Positions 55,150 through 64,000 of a stretch of 64,000 nucleotides of DNA are shown here, piece after piece; the stretch's first letter is position 1; each line of letters begins with the position of its first letter. This DNA is from Rhizobium sp. L51/94 (lineage in GTDB: Bacteria; Pseudomonadota; Alphaproteobacteria; Rhizobiales; Rhizobiaceae): contig NZ_CP072142.1 in NCBI RefSeq assembly GCF_019355555.1, forward strand, positions 1,116,001-1,180,000, in the 5' to 3' direction. Below the pieces are notes generated by a model that was not told where the DNA came from, searched no databases, and saw nothing but the letters and a program-made list of their open reading frames with translations. The position numbers were made by a program, and so were the translations under genes.

Positions 55150-56198
55150 CAATCCAGTACGCTGACGGTGTGTTCCGGCGACCAGTTCAGTGTCACCGTA
55201 TCGCCTTCGCTGAGCAAGGTGCCGTCCCTGTTTTGCACGAAGAGCTTGAGAGGGATGCCATCGGCTGTTTCCAGCAGATAGGAAAGCACCGCTCCGGCAT
55301 AGATCACCGTCGTGATGCGTGCCGTCAGGTTGTTGCCTTCGCCATTGCCGGCGGCAATGAACATCTTCTCGGGGCGGACTGCCAGCGTCGCCTTGGTGCC
55401 GTTGGCCGGCAGGGGGCTGGCGCTGCGCACAATTGTGCCATCCGGGAGCTTAACTCCGCCGTCCTCGACGGTTCCGGTGAGGAAGTTGGAATCGCCCAGG
55501 AACTCCGCGGCAAAGCGCGTCAGCGGCTTTTCGTAGACAGCGTCGGGCGCGCCGATCTGGATGATGCGGCCCTTGTCGAGGATGGCGACCTTGTCGGACA
55601 GGGTCAGGGCTTCCTCTTGGTCGTGGGTGACGAAAATTGTCGTAAGCCCGCTCTCGCGCTGGATGCGCAGCAGTTCGACCTGCATCTCCTGGCGAAGCCT
55701 GCGGTCGAGCGCTGACAGCGGCTCGTCGAGCAGCAGCACGCTCGGCTTGATGACAATGGCGCGTGCCAGCGCAACACGCTGCTGCTGGCCGCCGGAGAGC
55801 TGCTTCGGCATGCGGTTGGCAAAACCGGGCAGGCGCACCATGTCGAGGGCGCGATCGACTTCTTTGCGGGCCGCCGCACCCTTGATGCCGCGGCGCTCGA
55901 GACCGAAAGCCACGTTCTGGGCGATCGTCATGTGCGGAAACAGCGCGTAGGACTGAAACATCATGCCAATGTTGCGTCCCCAGACGGGCACGTTTGTGAC
56001 ATCCTTGCTGCCGATGGTCACGACCCCCTGGTCGGGCTTGATGAAGCCGGCGATGATGCGCAGGAGCGTCGTCTTGCCGGAGCCGGACGGTCCGAGAAGG
56101 CTGGTGAACGAGCCCTCCGGGAATTCGGTGGTGATATCGGCGAGAACAGGCGTTGTGCCGTAGGTCTTGGCAACGGAATGGACGTTAACGTTTGTCAC
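55149..56198 (-). CDS. potA: polyamine-type ABC transporter ATP-binding protein (PotA-like)
   Basis: 349 residues from GTG 56198, chosen for GGAG upstream; TTG 56228 would add 10 residues. Walker A GPSGSGKTT, signature LSGGQQQRVALARA, Walker B VLLLDEPLSALDR, H-loop FVTHDQEEA, TOBE-like C-terminus. The QQQRVALARA and DEPLSALD forms are those of PotA/FbpC-type ATPases rather than sugar importers. Overlaps the end of the permease gene. Confidence 0.92.
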   Translation of the reverse strand: MTNVNVHSVAKTYGTTPVLADITTEFPEGSFTSLLGPSGSGKTTLLRIIAGFIKPDQGVVTIGSKDVTNVPVWGRNIGMMFQSYALFPHMTIAQNVAFGLERRGIKGAAARKEVDRALDMVRLPGFANRMPKQLSGGQQQRVALARAIVIKPSVLLLDEPLSALDRRLRQEMQVELLRIQRESGLTTIFVTHDQEEALTLSDKVAILDKGRIIQIGAPDAVYEKPLTRFAAEFLGDSNFLTGTVEDGGVKLPDGTIVRSASPLPANGTKATLAVRPEKMFIAAGNGEGNNLTARITTVIYAGAVLSYLLETADGIPLKLFVQNRDGTLLSEGDTVTLNWSPEHTVSVLD

Positions 56199-56964
56199 TT
56201 GTGTCTCCGGGCTTGGCGAAGCGCGCAAAAATCAGGATCACGGTCATCGAACCGAGAAGAAGAACAGTCGAGATCGCATTGATTTCAGGGGTGAAGCCCT
56301 TGCGGATCGAGGAGTAAATCTGAACCGGCAATGTTGTGAAGCCGGGTGTTGCGAGGAAATAAGAGATCACGAACTGGTCGAGCGAGACCGCGAAGGCGAA
56401 CAGGGCAGCCCCCAGGATGCTGGGATAGAGCAGCGGCAGGGTCACCGAGAAGAAGGCATGGACGGGCGTGGAGCCCAGGCTCATGGCGGCCTCCTCGAGG
56501 TCGGCCCGGATCGTCCGGAAGCCCGTTCCGACCACCAGCACCACATAGGGGATGGCAAGGGCGACATGGCCGATGATGATCGCATGCATGCCGCGACCGA
56601 TACCGGTCCAGTAGAAGAAGATGAGCATGGCCGTGCCGGTGATCAGCCACGGAATGGCGATCGGCGGCAGCAGCATGATCTGCAGGAAGCTTTTGCCGCG
56701 GAACGTGCTGCGCGATAGGGCAACCGATGCCATCGTGCCGAGCGTGGTCGCCAAAATAGCGGTGATGACGGCGATGATGATACTGTTCATGCCTGCGGTC
56801 AGCAGGATGCTGTTGTTCCAGAGCGCCTCATACCAGCGGGTGGAGAAGGTGAAGGGCAGTTCGTAGAGCGGCGAGGCGTTGAAGCCCATGGCCATCATCA
56901 CGAGGATCGGAGTGTAGAGGAAGACAAGGATGGCGATCAGATAGAAACGGCCAAGCGATTTCAT
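56185..56964 (-). CDS. potC: polyamine-type ABC transporter permease (PotC-like)
   Basis: 259 residues from ATG 56964 (GGGAGGAG upstream). Six helices, PotC-style EAA loop LEEAAMSLGSTPVHAFFSVTLPLL and TPILVMMAMGFN at the first helix. Second half of the channel. Confidence 0.92.
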   Translation of the reverse strand: MKSLGRFYLIAILVFLYTPILVMMAMGFNASPLYELPFTFSTRWYEALWNNSILLTAGMNSIIIAVITAILATTLGTMASVALSRSTFRGKSFLQIMLLPPIAIPWLITGTAMLIFFYWTGIGRGMHAIIIGHVALAIPYVVLVVGTGFRTIRADLEEAAMSLGSTPVHAFFSVTLPLLYPSILGAALFAFAVSLDQFVISYFLATPGFTTLPVQIYSSIRKGFTPEINAISTVLLLGSMTVILIFARFAKPGDTSDKR

Positions 56965-56978
56965 TCGGTGTCTCCTCC

Positions 56979-57893
56979 CTAGGCTGTGGTGCCGCGGCGC
57001 AGGACGCCCGAGAACGTTGCAAAGATAGCCAGCACGACGGCAAGCAGCGTGAAAGACAACGCGGCGCCAAGCGGCCAGTTGAAGGCCTGCGTAAACTGGT
57101 CCTCGATGACCGTGCCCATCGTCACGCCGACGCGGCCACCGAGAATGCGAGGTTCCATGAAGGACCCGATCACCGGAATGAAGGTCAGCACGGCGCCCGA
57201 GACAAGGCCGGGTGCTGCCATAGGCACGAGGATCTTGAAGAGAATGGTCCACCAGCGCGCACCGAGACTGGAGGCAGCCTCGATGATCGCCTCATCGATA
57301 GTCACCAGCGCGATGTAGCAGGTGAGGATCATGTAGGGCAGGTAGCCATGTACCAGGCCGACGACGATCGCGTAACGACTGTAGAGAAAGCCGATCGAGC
57401 CGGCTTCGGGAAAGACGATGTGGAACAGCGTGTCGAGGAAGCCGTTCTCGCGCAGCACCATCGTCCAGGAAAAGACGCGAACCAAACCGTTGGTCCAGAA
57501 CGGCAGGAGGATGAGGATCAGCAGCATTTCGCGCGTCTTGCCGAAGGTGGAGCGGGTGAGCGCGACAGCCGCCAGAAAACCGATCACGGCGCAGGAAAGC
57601 GTCGTCCAGAAGCCGATCAGCAGCGACGTGACAGCAATGCCGACCAGATAGGGCTGGTCGATGAAGGCCCGGTACTGTTTCAGGGTGAAGACGATTGGCG
57701 CCTTGCCCATCGGAGTGGCCGACATGAAGCTGAAGACCAGCATGGTCAGCAACGGCAGGAAAACAGCGAGGGTCAGCCAGCCATAGGTCGGCATCAGCAG
57801 GGCCGTCGTCGAAACCCAGGATGGAAGGGCGCGTCTTGAGCGCAGACCCGAGGGTCTGCGCTCCGACGTCAGTGTACCGGTCTCATTCCGCAT
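56979..57893 (-). CDS. potB: polyamine-type ABC transporter permease (PotB-like)
   Basis: 304 residues. PotB pattern: FWTTLSCAVIGFLAAVALTRS, LPFWTNGLVRVFSWTMVLRENG, LPYMILTCYIALVTID and EAASSLGARWWTILFKILVPMA in the EAA loop. Start overlaps the binding-protein stop. First half of the channel. Confidence 0.92.
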   Translation of the reverse strand: MRNETGTLTSERRPSGLRSRRALPSWVSTTALLMPTYGWLTLAVFLPLLTMLVFSFMSATPMGKAPIVFTLKQYRAFIDQPYLVGIAVTSLLIGFWTTLSCAVIGFLAAVALTRSTFGKTREMLLILILLPFWTNGLVRVFSWTMVLRENGFLDTLFHIVFPEAGSIGFLYSRYAIVVGLVHGYLPYMILTCYIALVTIDEAIIEAASSLGARWWTILFKILVPMAAPGLVSGAVLTFIPVIGSFMEPRILGGRVGVTMGTVIEDQFTQAFNWPLGAALSFTLLAVVLAIFATFSGVLRRGTTA

Positions 57894-58959
57894 AGAAGGC
57901 TTTCACTTCCTGCCACAGGTTGTTGAATGCTTCGCGGCGATCATCCGGGAGAGCCGACATGATGCCCATGGTCTTGAGGTATTCCGGCTTGTGAACCTGG
58001 CGGCTCAGGTCGTCGGCCGGAAGAGCGGCCAGTGCTGCCGAGTTGGACGATGCCGGCGCGCCGACCTTGGTCGCCCATTCAAGGTAGAAGGTCGGGTCGA
58101 TCAGCCAGTTTGCGAAGGCCAATGCGCCTTCCGCATTCGGCGCGGATGCCGGAATGCCGAGACCGTCCACCCAGCCGATGCCGCCTTCCTTGGGAACGAC
58201 GAAATCTACAGGCAGCTTCGAATTGCGCTTTGAGCGCACGGAGCCACCCGACCAGAACAGCGAGAGGTCGAATTCCTTGGCTGCGAACGACTTGTTCCAC
58301 TGGTCTTCCGTCGACCAAAGCAGCTTTACGTTCGGCTTGATGGACTTCAGCGCATCGCGGACGGCGCCTAGATCCTTGGGATTGTTAATGTCCTGGCCGG
58401 TCATCAGAGCGCCGGCGGCAACGCAGATGATCGCGTCGTCGTCCATGGCAACGCGGCCCTTGTAGGCCGGATCAGCCAAGACCTTGTAGCTGTCCGGAAC
58501 AGGCATGCCGTCACGGATCGCCAGCGAGGTCATGCCCCAGACCCACGGAACCGCATAGCCCTTGCCGTCCTTCAGGAAGTTGACGTTTGAGCGGAGGTTG
58601 GGATCGATCGTGGCGGCGTTCGGAACCTTGCTGAAATCGATCGGCTGCAGCAGATCTTCCGCCGTTGCCTGCGCGCAGCGGGCGGCGTTCAGGATGACCA
58701 TGTCGTAGGCGCCCGGATTGGTGCGCAGCTTGGTCAGCATTTCCGATTCCGAACTGTAGTAGTCGTGGACGACTTCGATGCCGGTCTTTTCGGCGAAGGC
58801 CTTGATCGACCAAGCTTCGTCGGTGCCGTAGCCCTGCCAGTTTAGAACCGTGATCTTGCCGGCCGAAAAGGCACGGCTCGGCAGGCCCGAGAATGTTGCA
58901 CCGGCAATCATTGCGCCGGACATTAGCTTCAGCGCGTTGCGTCTTGTGATTTCAGTCAT
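57883..58959 (-). CDS. potD: extracellular binding protein of a polyamine-type importer (PotD-like)
   Basis: 358 residues from ATG 58959 (GAGGGG upstream; a start at 58974 would overlap it). Twin-arginine-like beginning (MTEITRRNALKLMSGAMIAG), suggesting Tat export. Mature part: ITVLNWQGYGTDEAWS, EVVHDYYSSESEMLTKLRTN, LPVDFVVPKEGGIGWVDGLGI. The PotD Asp/Trp polyamine-binding residues cannot be confirmed by eye, and relatives also bind other cationic or amide compounds, so the substrate stays open. Confidence 0.88.
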   Translation of the reverse strand: MTEITRRNALKLMSGAMIAGATFSGLPSRAFSAGKITVLNWQGYGTDEAWSIKAFAEKTGIEVVHDYYSSESEMLTKLRTNPGAYDMVILNAARCAQATAEDLLQPIDFSKVPNAATIDPNLRSNVNFLKDGKGYAVPWVWGMTSLAIRDGMPVPDSYKVLADPAYKGRVAMDDDAIICVAAGALMTGQDINNPKDLGAVRDALKSIKPNVKLLWSTEDQWNKSFAAKEFDLSLFWSGGSVRSKRNSKLPVDFVVPKEGGIGWVDGLGIPASAPNAEGALAFANWLIDPTFYLEWATKVGAPASSNSAALAALPADDLSRQVHKPEYLKTMGIMSALPDDRREAFNNLWQEVKAFYAE

Positions 58960-59070
58960 TGTGTAACCCCTCATGAAAATTCTCTGTTTTCAGTGTCCAC
59001 GGCCGAAGCCGACGACCCAAGCGATATAAAAATCAAAGGCAATTCGCGTTTCACAAAACGCGCCATATGA

Positions 59071-59082
59071 TTTGTATACAAA
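59071..59082. promoter_or_regulatory. palindromic operator-like site 1 (TTTGTATACAAA)
   Basis: Perfect 12-bp palindrome followed by CTAATA, about 115 bases upstream of the potD-like gene. It is matched by a second site at 59272-59283. TNGTATACNA cores are typical of GntR-family repressors. Confidence 0.6.
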
Positions 59083-59271
59083 CTAATATAGGAGAGGCGA
59101 ACAACCTGGGCATGCGTCTCTGAAGGCAAGCGTCGTCGCAGCGCCGTTCGCAACAGCACCAAAATAACGCAATCAATCAGCCACAGTCAGTAGAATGTCT
59201 CCACCACGAGCAGAGCGCCCCGATGCGCAGACTTCCGTTCAACCCTCTTGCTCTTTCGGCAGTCTTTTTAC

Positions 59272-59283
59272 TTTGTATGCAAA
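59272..59283. promoter_or_regulatory. palindromic operator-like site 2 (TTTGTATGCAAA)
   Basis: Near copy of site 1, followed by GTAATA (site 1: CTAATA). Wider context ACTTTGTATGCAAAGT is itself a 16-bp inverted repeat with a 2-base centre mismatch. It lies just after the GH63 stop on the minus strand. Confidence 0.55.
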
Positions 59284-59306
59284 GTAATATGCGTATTTGT
59301 CACATG

Positions 59307-61562
59307 TCAAGTTCCATCAACTGCCATTGACGCCCGCGCTGTCAAAAAAAAGAGATTCAAGTTCCGGCCTAGGGCGCATGGCGAAATTTCGACGCGGACG
59401 CCGTCCGCAACCGCCTCGAAAGCGAGCTCCTCGCCACCTAGCCGCGCCGCCACGATGCTGCCGGTAGCGACGTGCGGCAGGCTGATGAAACCGGCGCCAT
59501 CCACCGGTCCGATCGTGCAGGCAAAACGTGCGTTGCTGAAGGCGATCTGCGACAGGGTGGTCTGGAGATCGGTCGTGAGCGACAGGCGTCCGTCCAGCGT
59601 CATCTCCAGCAGGCCGCCGGCAACAGATAGCGACATCATGCCGGAAGGAGACAGCATCGGCCCGATCGAAAGATCGGCACGCGTGTTGTGCAGTGTCCAG
59701 CCGGTCCACGGATCGAAGTCGACAATCTCACCGACGGCCATCAGTGGCAGCAAGCCTGCCCAGATATAGAAGGGATCCGTATCGCCCTGGTCCATCGCCT
59801 CGCCGGTCACAGCATTGTAGTTTTCCGACGCGATACGGTTCTTGCTCCAGTTCTTCATGAAGAGTTCATAGCTCTGACGCGCGAGCTTGCTTGCCTCGGC
59901 CGCAAAACCGTAGCGGCGCAGGCCGAGCCAGACCATGTAGTTGACGTTCGGCCAGATGCGGCCGCGCCAGTATACGTTGTCGGTAAACGCCGGGTCGTCG
60001 CGCGTCGCATTCGGCAGGACGTAGTCGCCGCCAAAGGTGCTCTCGTCATTGAGGTGCCCAAGCAGCCGCTCGGCCTGCTCCGGGCTGGCCGCGCCGCACA
60101 GGAGGGGATAGAAGCTAGTGGGCGAAAGTGAGCGGACGAAGCCGCCGTGGCGCTGGCGGTTGGCGAATATGCCTCTGCTCTCGTCCCACAGATGCTCCGA
60201 GATCAGCTTCCGGCACCGCTCGGCAATCTCTCCGAATTCACGGGCATCGTCATCATTGCCGAGAACCGCGGCCATTTTCGCCAGCATTTCGGCATCGAGC
60301 ACCGCGGCGCAATTCAGCCCCAGATCGAATGTCGACAGGGTGCGGGTGACGGGATCGTAGATGGCCTCGTCATGGGTGGAGGAATTGTCCATGCCGGTCT
60401 CGTTGCGCGCGGCAAAATGCGTGCCCTTATAGAGACCTTCGCCGACATCGGATGTGCCGCAGGACAGCAGCCCGAACGTATCGGGATCGCGATGCTCGCG
60501 CCACCAGCGTTGATTGCGGGCCAGCGCGTCGTAGCTTGCGGCCAGCAGCGAGCGTTCGCCGGTGCGCTGGTAGAGCTGCCAGGCGACGAGCGCGCCGTTC
60601 GGATGCTGGCTGCGATCCACCCAGGCATCGTTCGAGGTGACGATGCAGGCGATGTTGCCCTGGGGCGTGGCGCTCGCCATTGCCGTCGCCATGTTCTCGC
60701 GCGCCAGATCGGCATCGAAGACGCCGGCGAGCAGTGCCGCAAACAGCTGGTCGTTGTACCAGACTGCAAATTTTCCGAGATTCCAGATGCGTGTCACGGC
60801 CGTGTAGGGCCGCGCATTGGTCTCGTCCCAGATGGTGTTCCAGGCAACCACATCGCGGATCGCATCGAGCGATCCTTCATAGTTGCCGTCATGGGCGCTT
60901 GAAGCGGCGGCCGCCTTTCCGGCGGCGAGGCAAGCCTCGGCCTTTGCGATGGCAAGCTCCGCACTGTCGGCCACTGCGGCGGCATAGGCGCCCTGGCGCA
61001 TCATTTCCAGATTGAAGCGCAGGCCGATGACAGGCGCAACGTTCTTCCGGCTCGCGGTGTAGAAATAACCGTTCGCCTCAAAATCGGCCCTGAGCGCCTC
61101 TACTGTGTCATGGCCCGTCACATGCACCGGCGCCTCCGCAGTGGCGACTGCCACGAAGCGCGTGCCGATCTTGACGAGGGTAATGCCGCGGACTGCCTCG
61201 TAAGTGACCATTTCGCCGCTATCGGCCGAGACTGCCAGCGTCAACCAGAAGCGCAGGCCCCATTCACCCGCAGCCTTGCCCTCCCAGCTGCCGCGAACCG
61301 CGAAAGGATCGGCCTTATCGGTCCTGAACGCGACGGTCGTGCCGCTGTGGTCGGTTTCCAGCTCGATCAACGACCCATCGAGCGCGTGGCGGCCCAGGCG
61401 CACGGGGTCACGCCGCGGCTCGATGATGGATGTTGTGCGGCTGCGCGTGGAATAGAGAACGGGCGTGATGCGCACGCCGAGCGGCAGGAACACCATTTCT
61501 GCGGGTCTGTCTGACCAGCTATTCCAGGCGCGCATCAGGGGAACTGTCGAGTGTTTCAGCAT
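59307..61562 (-). CDS. GH63-like (MGH1-type) glycosidase, (alpha/alpha)6 barrel
   Basis: 751 residues, no signal peptide. N-terminal beta-rich domain (about 1-200), then an alpha/alpha barrel: YEGSLDAIRDVVAWNTIWDE, RIWNLGKFAVWYNDQLFAALL, STHDEAIYDP, DNVYWRGRIWPNVNYMVWLGL, ENYNAVTGEAMDQGDTDPFY. These are hallmarks of the GH63/mannosylglycerate-hydrolase group; bacterial members act on alpha-glucosides or mannosylglycerate. Exact specificity unknown. It starts 4 bases after the stop of the GH106-like gene, so both are one operon. Confidence 0.82.
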   Translation of the reverse strand: MLKHSTVPLMRAWNSWSDRPAEMVFLPLGVRITPVLYSTRSRTTSIIEPRRDPVRLGRHALDGSLIELETDHSGTTVAFRTDKADPFAVRGSWEGKAAGEWGLRFWLTLAVSADSGEMVTYEAVRGITLVKIGTRFVAVATAEAPVHVTGHDTVEALRADFEANGYFYTASRKNVAPVIGLRFNLEMMRQGAYAAAVADSAELAIAKAEACLAAGKAAAASSAHDGNYEGSLDAIRDVVAWNTIWDETNARPYTAVTRIWNLGKFAVWYNDQLFAALLAGVFDADLARENMATAMASATPQGNIACIVTSNDAWVDRSQHPNGALVAWQLYQRTGERSLLAASYDALARNQRWWREHRDPDTFGLLSCGTSDVGEGLYKGTHFAARNETGMDNSSTHDEAIYDPVTRTLSTFDLGLNCAAVLDAEMLAKMAAVLGNDDDAREFGEIAERCRKLISEHLWDESRGIFANRQRHGGFVRSLSPTSFYPLLCGAASPEQAERLLGHLNDESTFGGDYVLPNATRDDPAFTDNVYWRGRIWPNVNYMVWLGLRRYGFAAEASKLARQSYELFMKNWSKNRIASENYNAVTGEAMDQGDTDPFYIWAGLLPLMAVGEIVDFDPWTGWTLHNTRADLSIGPMLSPSGMMSLSVAGGLLEMTLDGRLSLTTDLQTTLSQIAFSNARFACTIGPVDGAGFISLPHVATGSIVAARLGGEELAFEAVADGVRVEISPCALGRNLNLFFLTARASMAVDGT

Positions 61563-61566
61563 GATC

Positions 61567-64000
61567 TCATTCCAGTCGGTTTCGCAGCGGCACGAGGCGA
61601 GGCGGGGCGCTTAACCCGCTCTTGTCCAGGGTGCTGCCGAGATAGGGTGTGTTGTGGTAGTAGCGGTTTGCCGCCGTATTGGCGACATGAAGCTCGAGTT
61701 GATGCCTGCCGGCGGCAAGGCGACTAAGCGAAAAGCGATAGGGCCGCCATCCGCGCCGTCCCACTTGGGCTCCGTCGAGATAAGCGGTTACGACCGTATG
61801 CACCGCCAACAGTTCCAGTATCCAGTCGCCTTCGTCGTCCACGCTGAAGGAGAGGCGATAGATGCCGGTTCCGCTGAAGGCCTCAAAGCCTTGCACCTCC
61901 CAGCCGCTTTCGACGGATATGGATATGAAATCCTGGCCTTGCCCGGCCGAGAACGTCCATCCGGCTGCCAAGGCGACTGTCCGGCTTCGGTCAAGCGGCG
62001 GCTGGCTCGATAGCCGGCCAGATCCGGCAACCGCCTGCGAAGCTGCGCAAAGGCGGATGCAACGGACCTCGTGCGGCTCAAGAAGGACAGCCAGGCGCCG
62101 GACGCCAGCGAACGTCTCCGCAGCGCCTTGTTCCGGATCCCATGTTTGGTAGGCGAAGCCCTCACCAAGCGCGATCTCAAAACGCATCTCTTGCGTGCCA
62201 TCGTTGAAGACAACCATCCGCCACCAGCCTTCCCGATCGTAGCCGACCCAGTGCCTTGGTTTGCCACCCTGTATCTGTGGGCCTGATGAAGCGATGGTCG
62301 AGAGCAGCGCGGACATTGCCTCCGCATCCGGCATTGCCTCCAGATGCCTGCTTGCCTCGATGGGACCCACCGCCTGCTGCCCGGCGCAGACCCCTGACAG
62401 CCTTTCGCCGGACGACCACACTTGGCCGCCGGCATTCCGGAATGCATCGAGCCTCTCGATCGTCGCTGCCGATTGCACCACGGTGGTGGACGGCAAGACA
62501 ACCGCGTCGAAAGCAAGACCGGATGCGAGCAGGCACCCGTGTTCAAATGTTGCATCGGCGACGTCACGCTCGCTTACGAACATGAAGTCGCAGCCTTGGG
62601 CCAGCAAATGCTCGCACCAGGCTCCAATATGGGCGGCATGGCTGTGCCGGGGCCCTTCGGCAAAGGCTGTAAACAGGGGATAGAGGATCGCGACCGGTGT
62701 CCGCGGCGTGGCCGGCTCGATGAAAGCGGAGACGCGCGCGATCTCCAGTGCAAAGAGATCGTGATAGCTCCACCACGGCTCGAAGTTGATGCCGGGGGCG
62801 AAGTCGAAACGCGGATTGGTGAAGGGCGTCGGGTCATTGTCGCGACCGTCCGTCAGGTAGACGCCGTGCCAGAGGAACTGCCGGGCGCCGAGGCAGGCGA
62901 GGCGGATGGCCCCAGCGCGTGCAGCCTCAAGCGTCACCTCCCACTGGCCAGCAGCTCTGACCTCAGTGCGTCCGGCACTGAAATAGGTCTCGACGACGCA
63001 GCGGCTGCGCCCGTTCGAGCGGGCGACGGAATCGCCCAGCTTGGCGGAAAGCTGCGGTTCGAGGTTGTTTGCATCCACCGCCGTCTGATGGCGGAAGGCA
63101 TCGATGCCGAAGAAGTCGACGGCAGGCGCGACGCGCGGATCGATGCTCGTGAAGCCGCCATTGGGCGCCCAGGAACCGACATGGGCCAGCACTTCATGCC
63201 CGGTCAGGACGATACGCGTTTCCTCCGCCCATTTCCGGAGCGTGCCGAAGAAGGCTTCATTCATCAGGGCGGAATAGGCGGCGTGAAACCGTGCACGTAG
63301 CGGCAGCGTCCGGGGTCCGACGTCACGGACGACCGCAAGCAGGGCATGCGCGAAGGGTGCCATAGCATTTGCTTCAACATGGTCCCGAAGGCCAGGCGCA
63401 TACAGCAGGCTGTTGCCGAGATTGCCGACCATCTCGTCCCAGCGGTAGAAACCGGGGGCGGGCTGATCGTAGAATACGGATTGCACCGTGCGCGGCACGT
63501 GTTCGCCCAGTGCCGCGACGAGGGGCTCGAGGCCGACATCGATGAAGCGCTCGGCAGCCTCGGGCAGCAGGTAGTTGATGATCCTGGAGGTCGCGGAGCG
63601 TGCGCTGACGAAAACCGTCAGCATGGAGCCTGATGCGATCTCGCCATCATATGCATAATGGCAGGCTATGGGATTGGAGTCGGTGATGCGGACGCGCGAA
63701 GTCACATCGACTATCTCGTCCAGGCTGTCGATCGTAGCGGAAGGATGCAGCAGCGCCGCCTCGATCGTCCATTTGCGCCACTCGATGCGCCCACCTTCGT
63801 ATTGCCAGGCAATGATATCGGCACCCATCGTCTGCGTGAAGGATGGACGGATGGCGCTGATCCCCCCTTCGCTATGCAGGGCTGACGACCAGAACAGGTG
63901 GCGTTCCCGCAGATCGTCCCGTCCTTCCACCGTGCGGCCACCGGCGTGACCGCTGATCCAGTTATACTCGTCGTACATGCCGAGTTTCAGCTCGAGTTCA
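61567..64000 (-). CDS. large GH106-like glycosidase with C-terminal sugar-binding domain (cut by window edge)
   Basis: The frame is open to the window edge (LKLGMYDEYNWISGHAGGRT); 803 codons follow the first Met in view, which is probably internal. YDEYxWxSGxAGG near the beginning fits GH106-type rhamnosidases. The middle has a TIM-like region (LTGHEVLAHVGSWAPNGGFT, GIDAFRHQTAVDANN) and the C-terminus a beta-sandwich like the GH2 sugar-binding domain (GIYRLSFSVDDEGDWILELL, AGRHQLELHVANTAANRYY). Possibly an alpha-L-rhamnosidase; specificity is not proven. Confidence 0.65.
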   Translation of the reverse strand, partial: ELELKLGMYDEYNWISGHAGGRTVEGRDDLRERHLFWSSALHSEGGISAIRPSFTQTMGADIIAWQYEGGRIEWRKWTIEAALLHPSATIDSLDEIVDVTSRVRITDSNPIACHYAYDGEIASGSMLTVFVSARSATSRIINYLLPEAAERFIDVGLEPLVAALGEHVPRTVQSVFYDQPAPGFYRWDEMVGNLGNSLLYAPGLRDHVEANAMAPFAHALLAVVRDVGPRTLPLRARFHAAYSALMNEAFFGTLRKWAEETRIVLTGHEVLAHVGSWAPNGGFTSIDPRVAPAVDFFGIDAFRHQTAVDANNLEPQLSAKLGDSVARSNGRSRCVVETYFSAGRTEVRAAGQWEVTLEAARAGAIRLACLGARQFLWHGVYLTDGRDNDPTPFTNPRFDFAPGINFEPWWSYHDLFALEIARVSAFIEPATPRTPVAILYPLFTAFAEGPRHSHAAHIGAWCEHLLAQGCDFMFVSERDVADATFEHGCLLASGLAFDAVVLPSTTVVQSAATIERLDAFRNAGGQVWSSGERLSGVCAGQQAVGPIEASRHLEAMPDAEAMSALLSTIASSGPQIQGGKPRHWVGYDREGWWRMVVFNDGTQEMRFEIALGEGFAYQTWDPEQGAAETFAGVRRLAVLLEPHEVRCIRLCAASQAVAGSGRLSSQPPLDRSRTVALAAGWTFSAGQGQDFISISVESGWEVQGFEAFSGTGIYRLSFSVDDEGDWILELLAVHTVVTAYLDGAQVGRRGWRPYRFSLSRLAAGRHQLELHVANTAANRYYHNTPYLGSTLDKSGLSAPPRLVPLRNRLE

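Larger units (their letters stand above)
58960..59306. other. control region between the binding-protein gene and GH63 gene
   Basis: About 350 bases. It holds the promoter side of the importer operon (minus strand) and two operator-like palindromes described separately; no gene. Confidence 0.6.

Overview
The window reads as a stretch of an accessory replicon (plasmid or genomic island) of a Rhizobiaceae bacterium (Rhizobium/Agrobacterium/Ensifer group). Reasons: a broken Ti-type TraA relaxase next to a DUF6118 gene, three SyrB-like genes, an IS66-family element carrying a pRiA4b ORF-3 gene, a DUF1127 gene followed by a CCUCCUCCC hairpin array known from alphaproteobacteria, and a high density of sugar ABC importers. 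No rRNA, no complete tRNA, no replication genes and no CRISPR array were seen.

Layout. 1-2.1 kb: the end of a GMC dehydrogenase and its triheme cytochrome c. 2.4-5.8 kb: a small iron-permease-family protein, a strong terminator with no obvious gene before it, a transmembrane chemoreceptor and a 69-codon gene. 5.9-9.6 kb: a complete IS66-type element (6044-9172, 8-bp target duplication) sitting inside a decayed pfkB kinase gene that follows a decayed ABC permease. 9.6-12.5 kb: an alpha/beta hydrolase, a VapBC toxin-antitoxin pair and a ROK repressor. 12.8-18.4 kb: a complete CUT1 sugar importer with a built-in cytoplasmic glycoside hydrolase. 18.5-22.7 kb: a collapsed aldehyde dehydrogenase, a VOC protein, an antitoxin plus RES-toxin pair, and the DUF1127 gene with four anti-Shine-Dalgarno hairpins. 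22.9-36.9 kb: an Eis-like acetyltransferase, an RpiR regulator and an amino-sugar island with two complete ABC importers around nagB and a nanE-nanK fusion. 37.3-41.1 kb: a LuxR relic, then isocitrate lyase divergent from an ScfR/RamB-type regulator. 41.4-44.8 kb: an AraC regulator, a soluble PAS chemoreceptor and an ArsR regulator. 45-51.6 kb: plasmid-type genes (IHF-beta, DUF6118, traA pseudogene, three SyrB-like genes, IS relics). 51.6-64 kb: one minus-strand block with three glycosidases, a polyamine-type ABC importer, a cysteine hydrolase and a MarR regulator.

The main theme is scavenging of glycosides: four complete ABC importers, each next to its own regulator or glycosidases. Two of them (amino sugars; the polyamine-type importer with glycosidases) have gene combinations whose substrate cannot be named from sequence. 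The most striking non-coding element is the DUF1127 plus hairpin array at about 22.0-22.6 kb. The best candidate for something little described among proteins is the trio of SyrB-like genes with different N-termini and a shared C-terminal helix (48969-50738).
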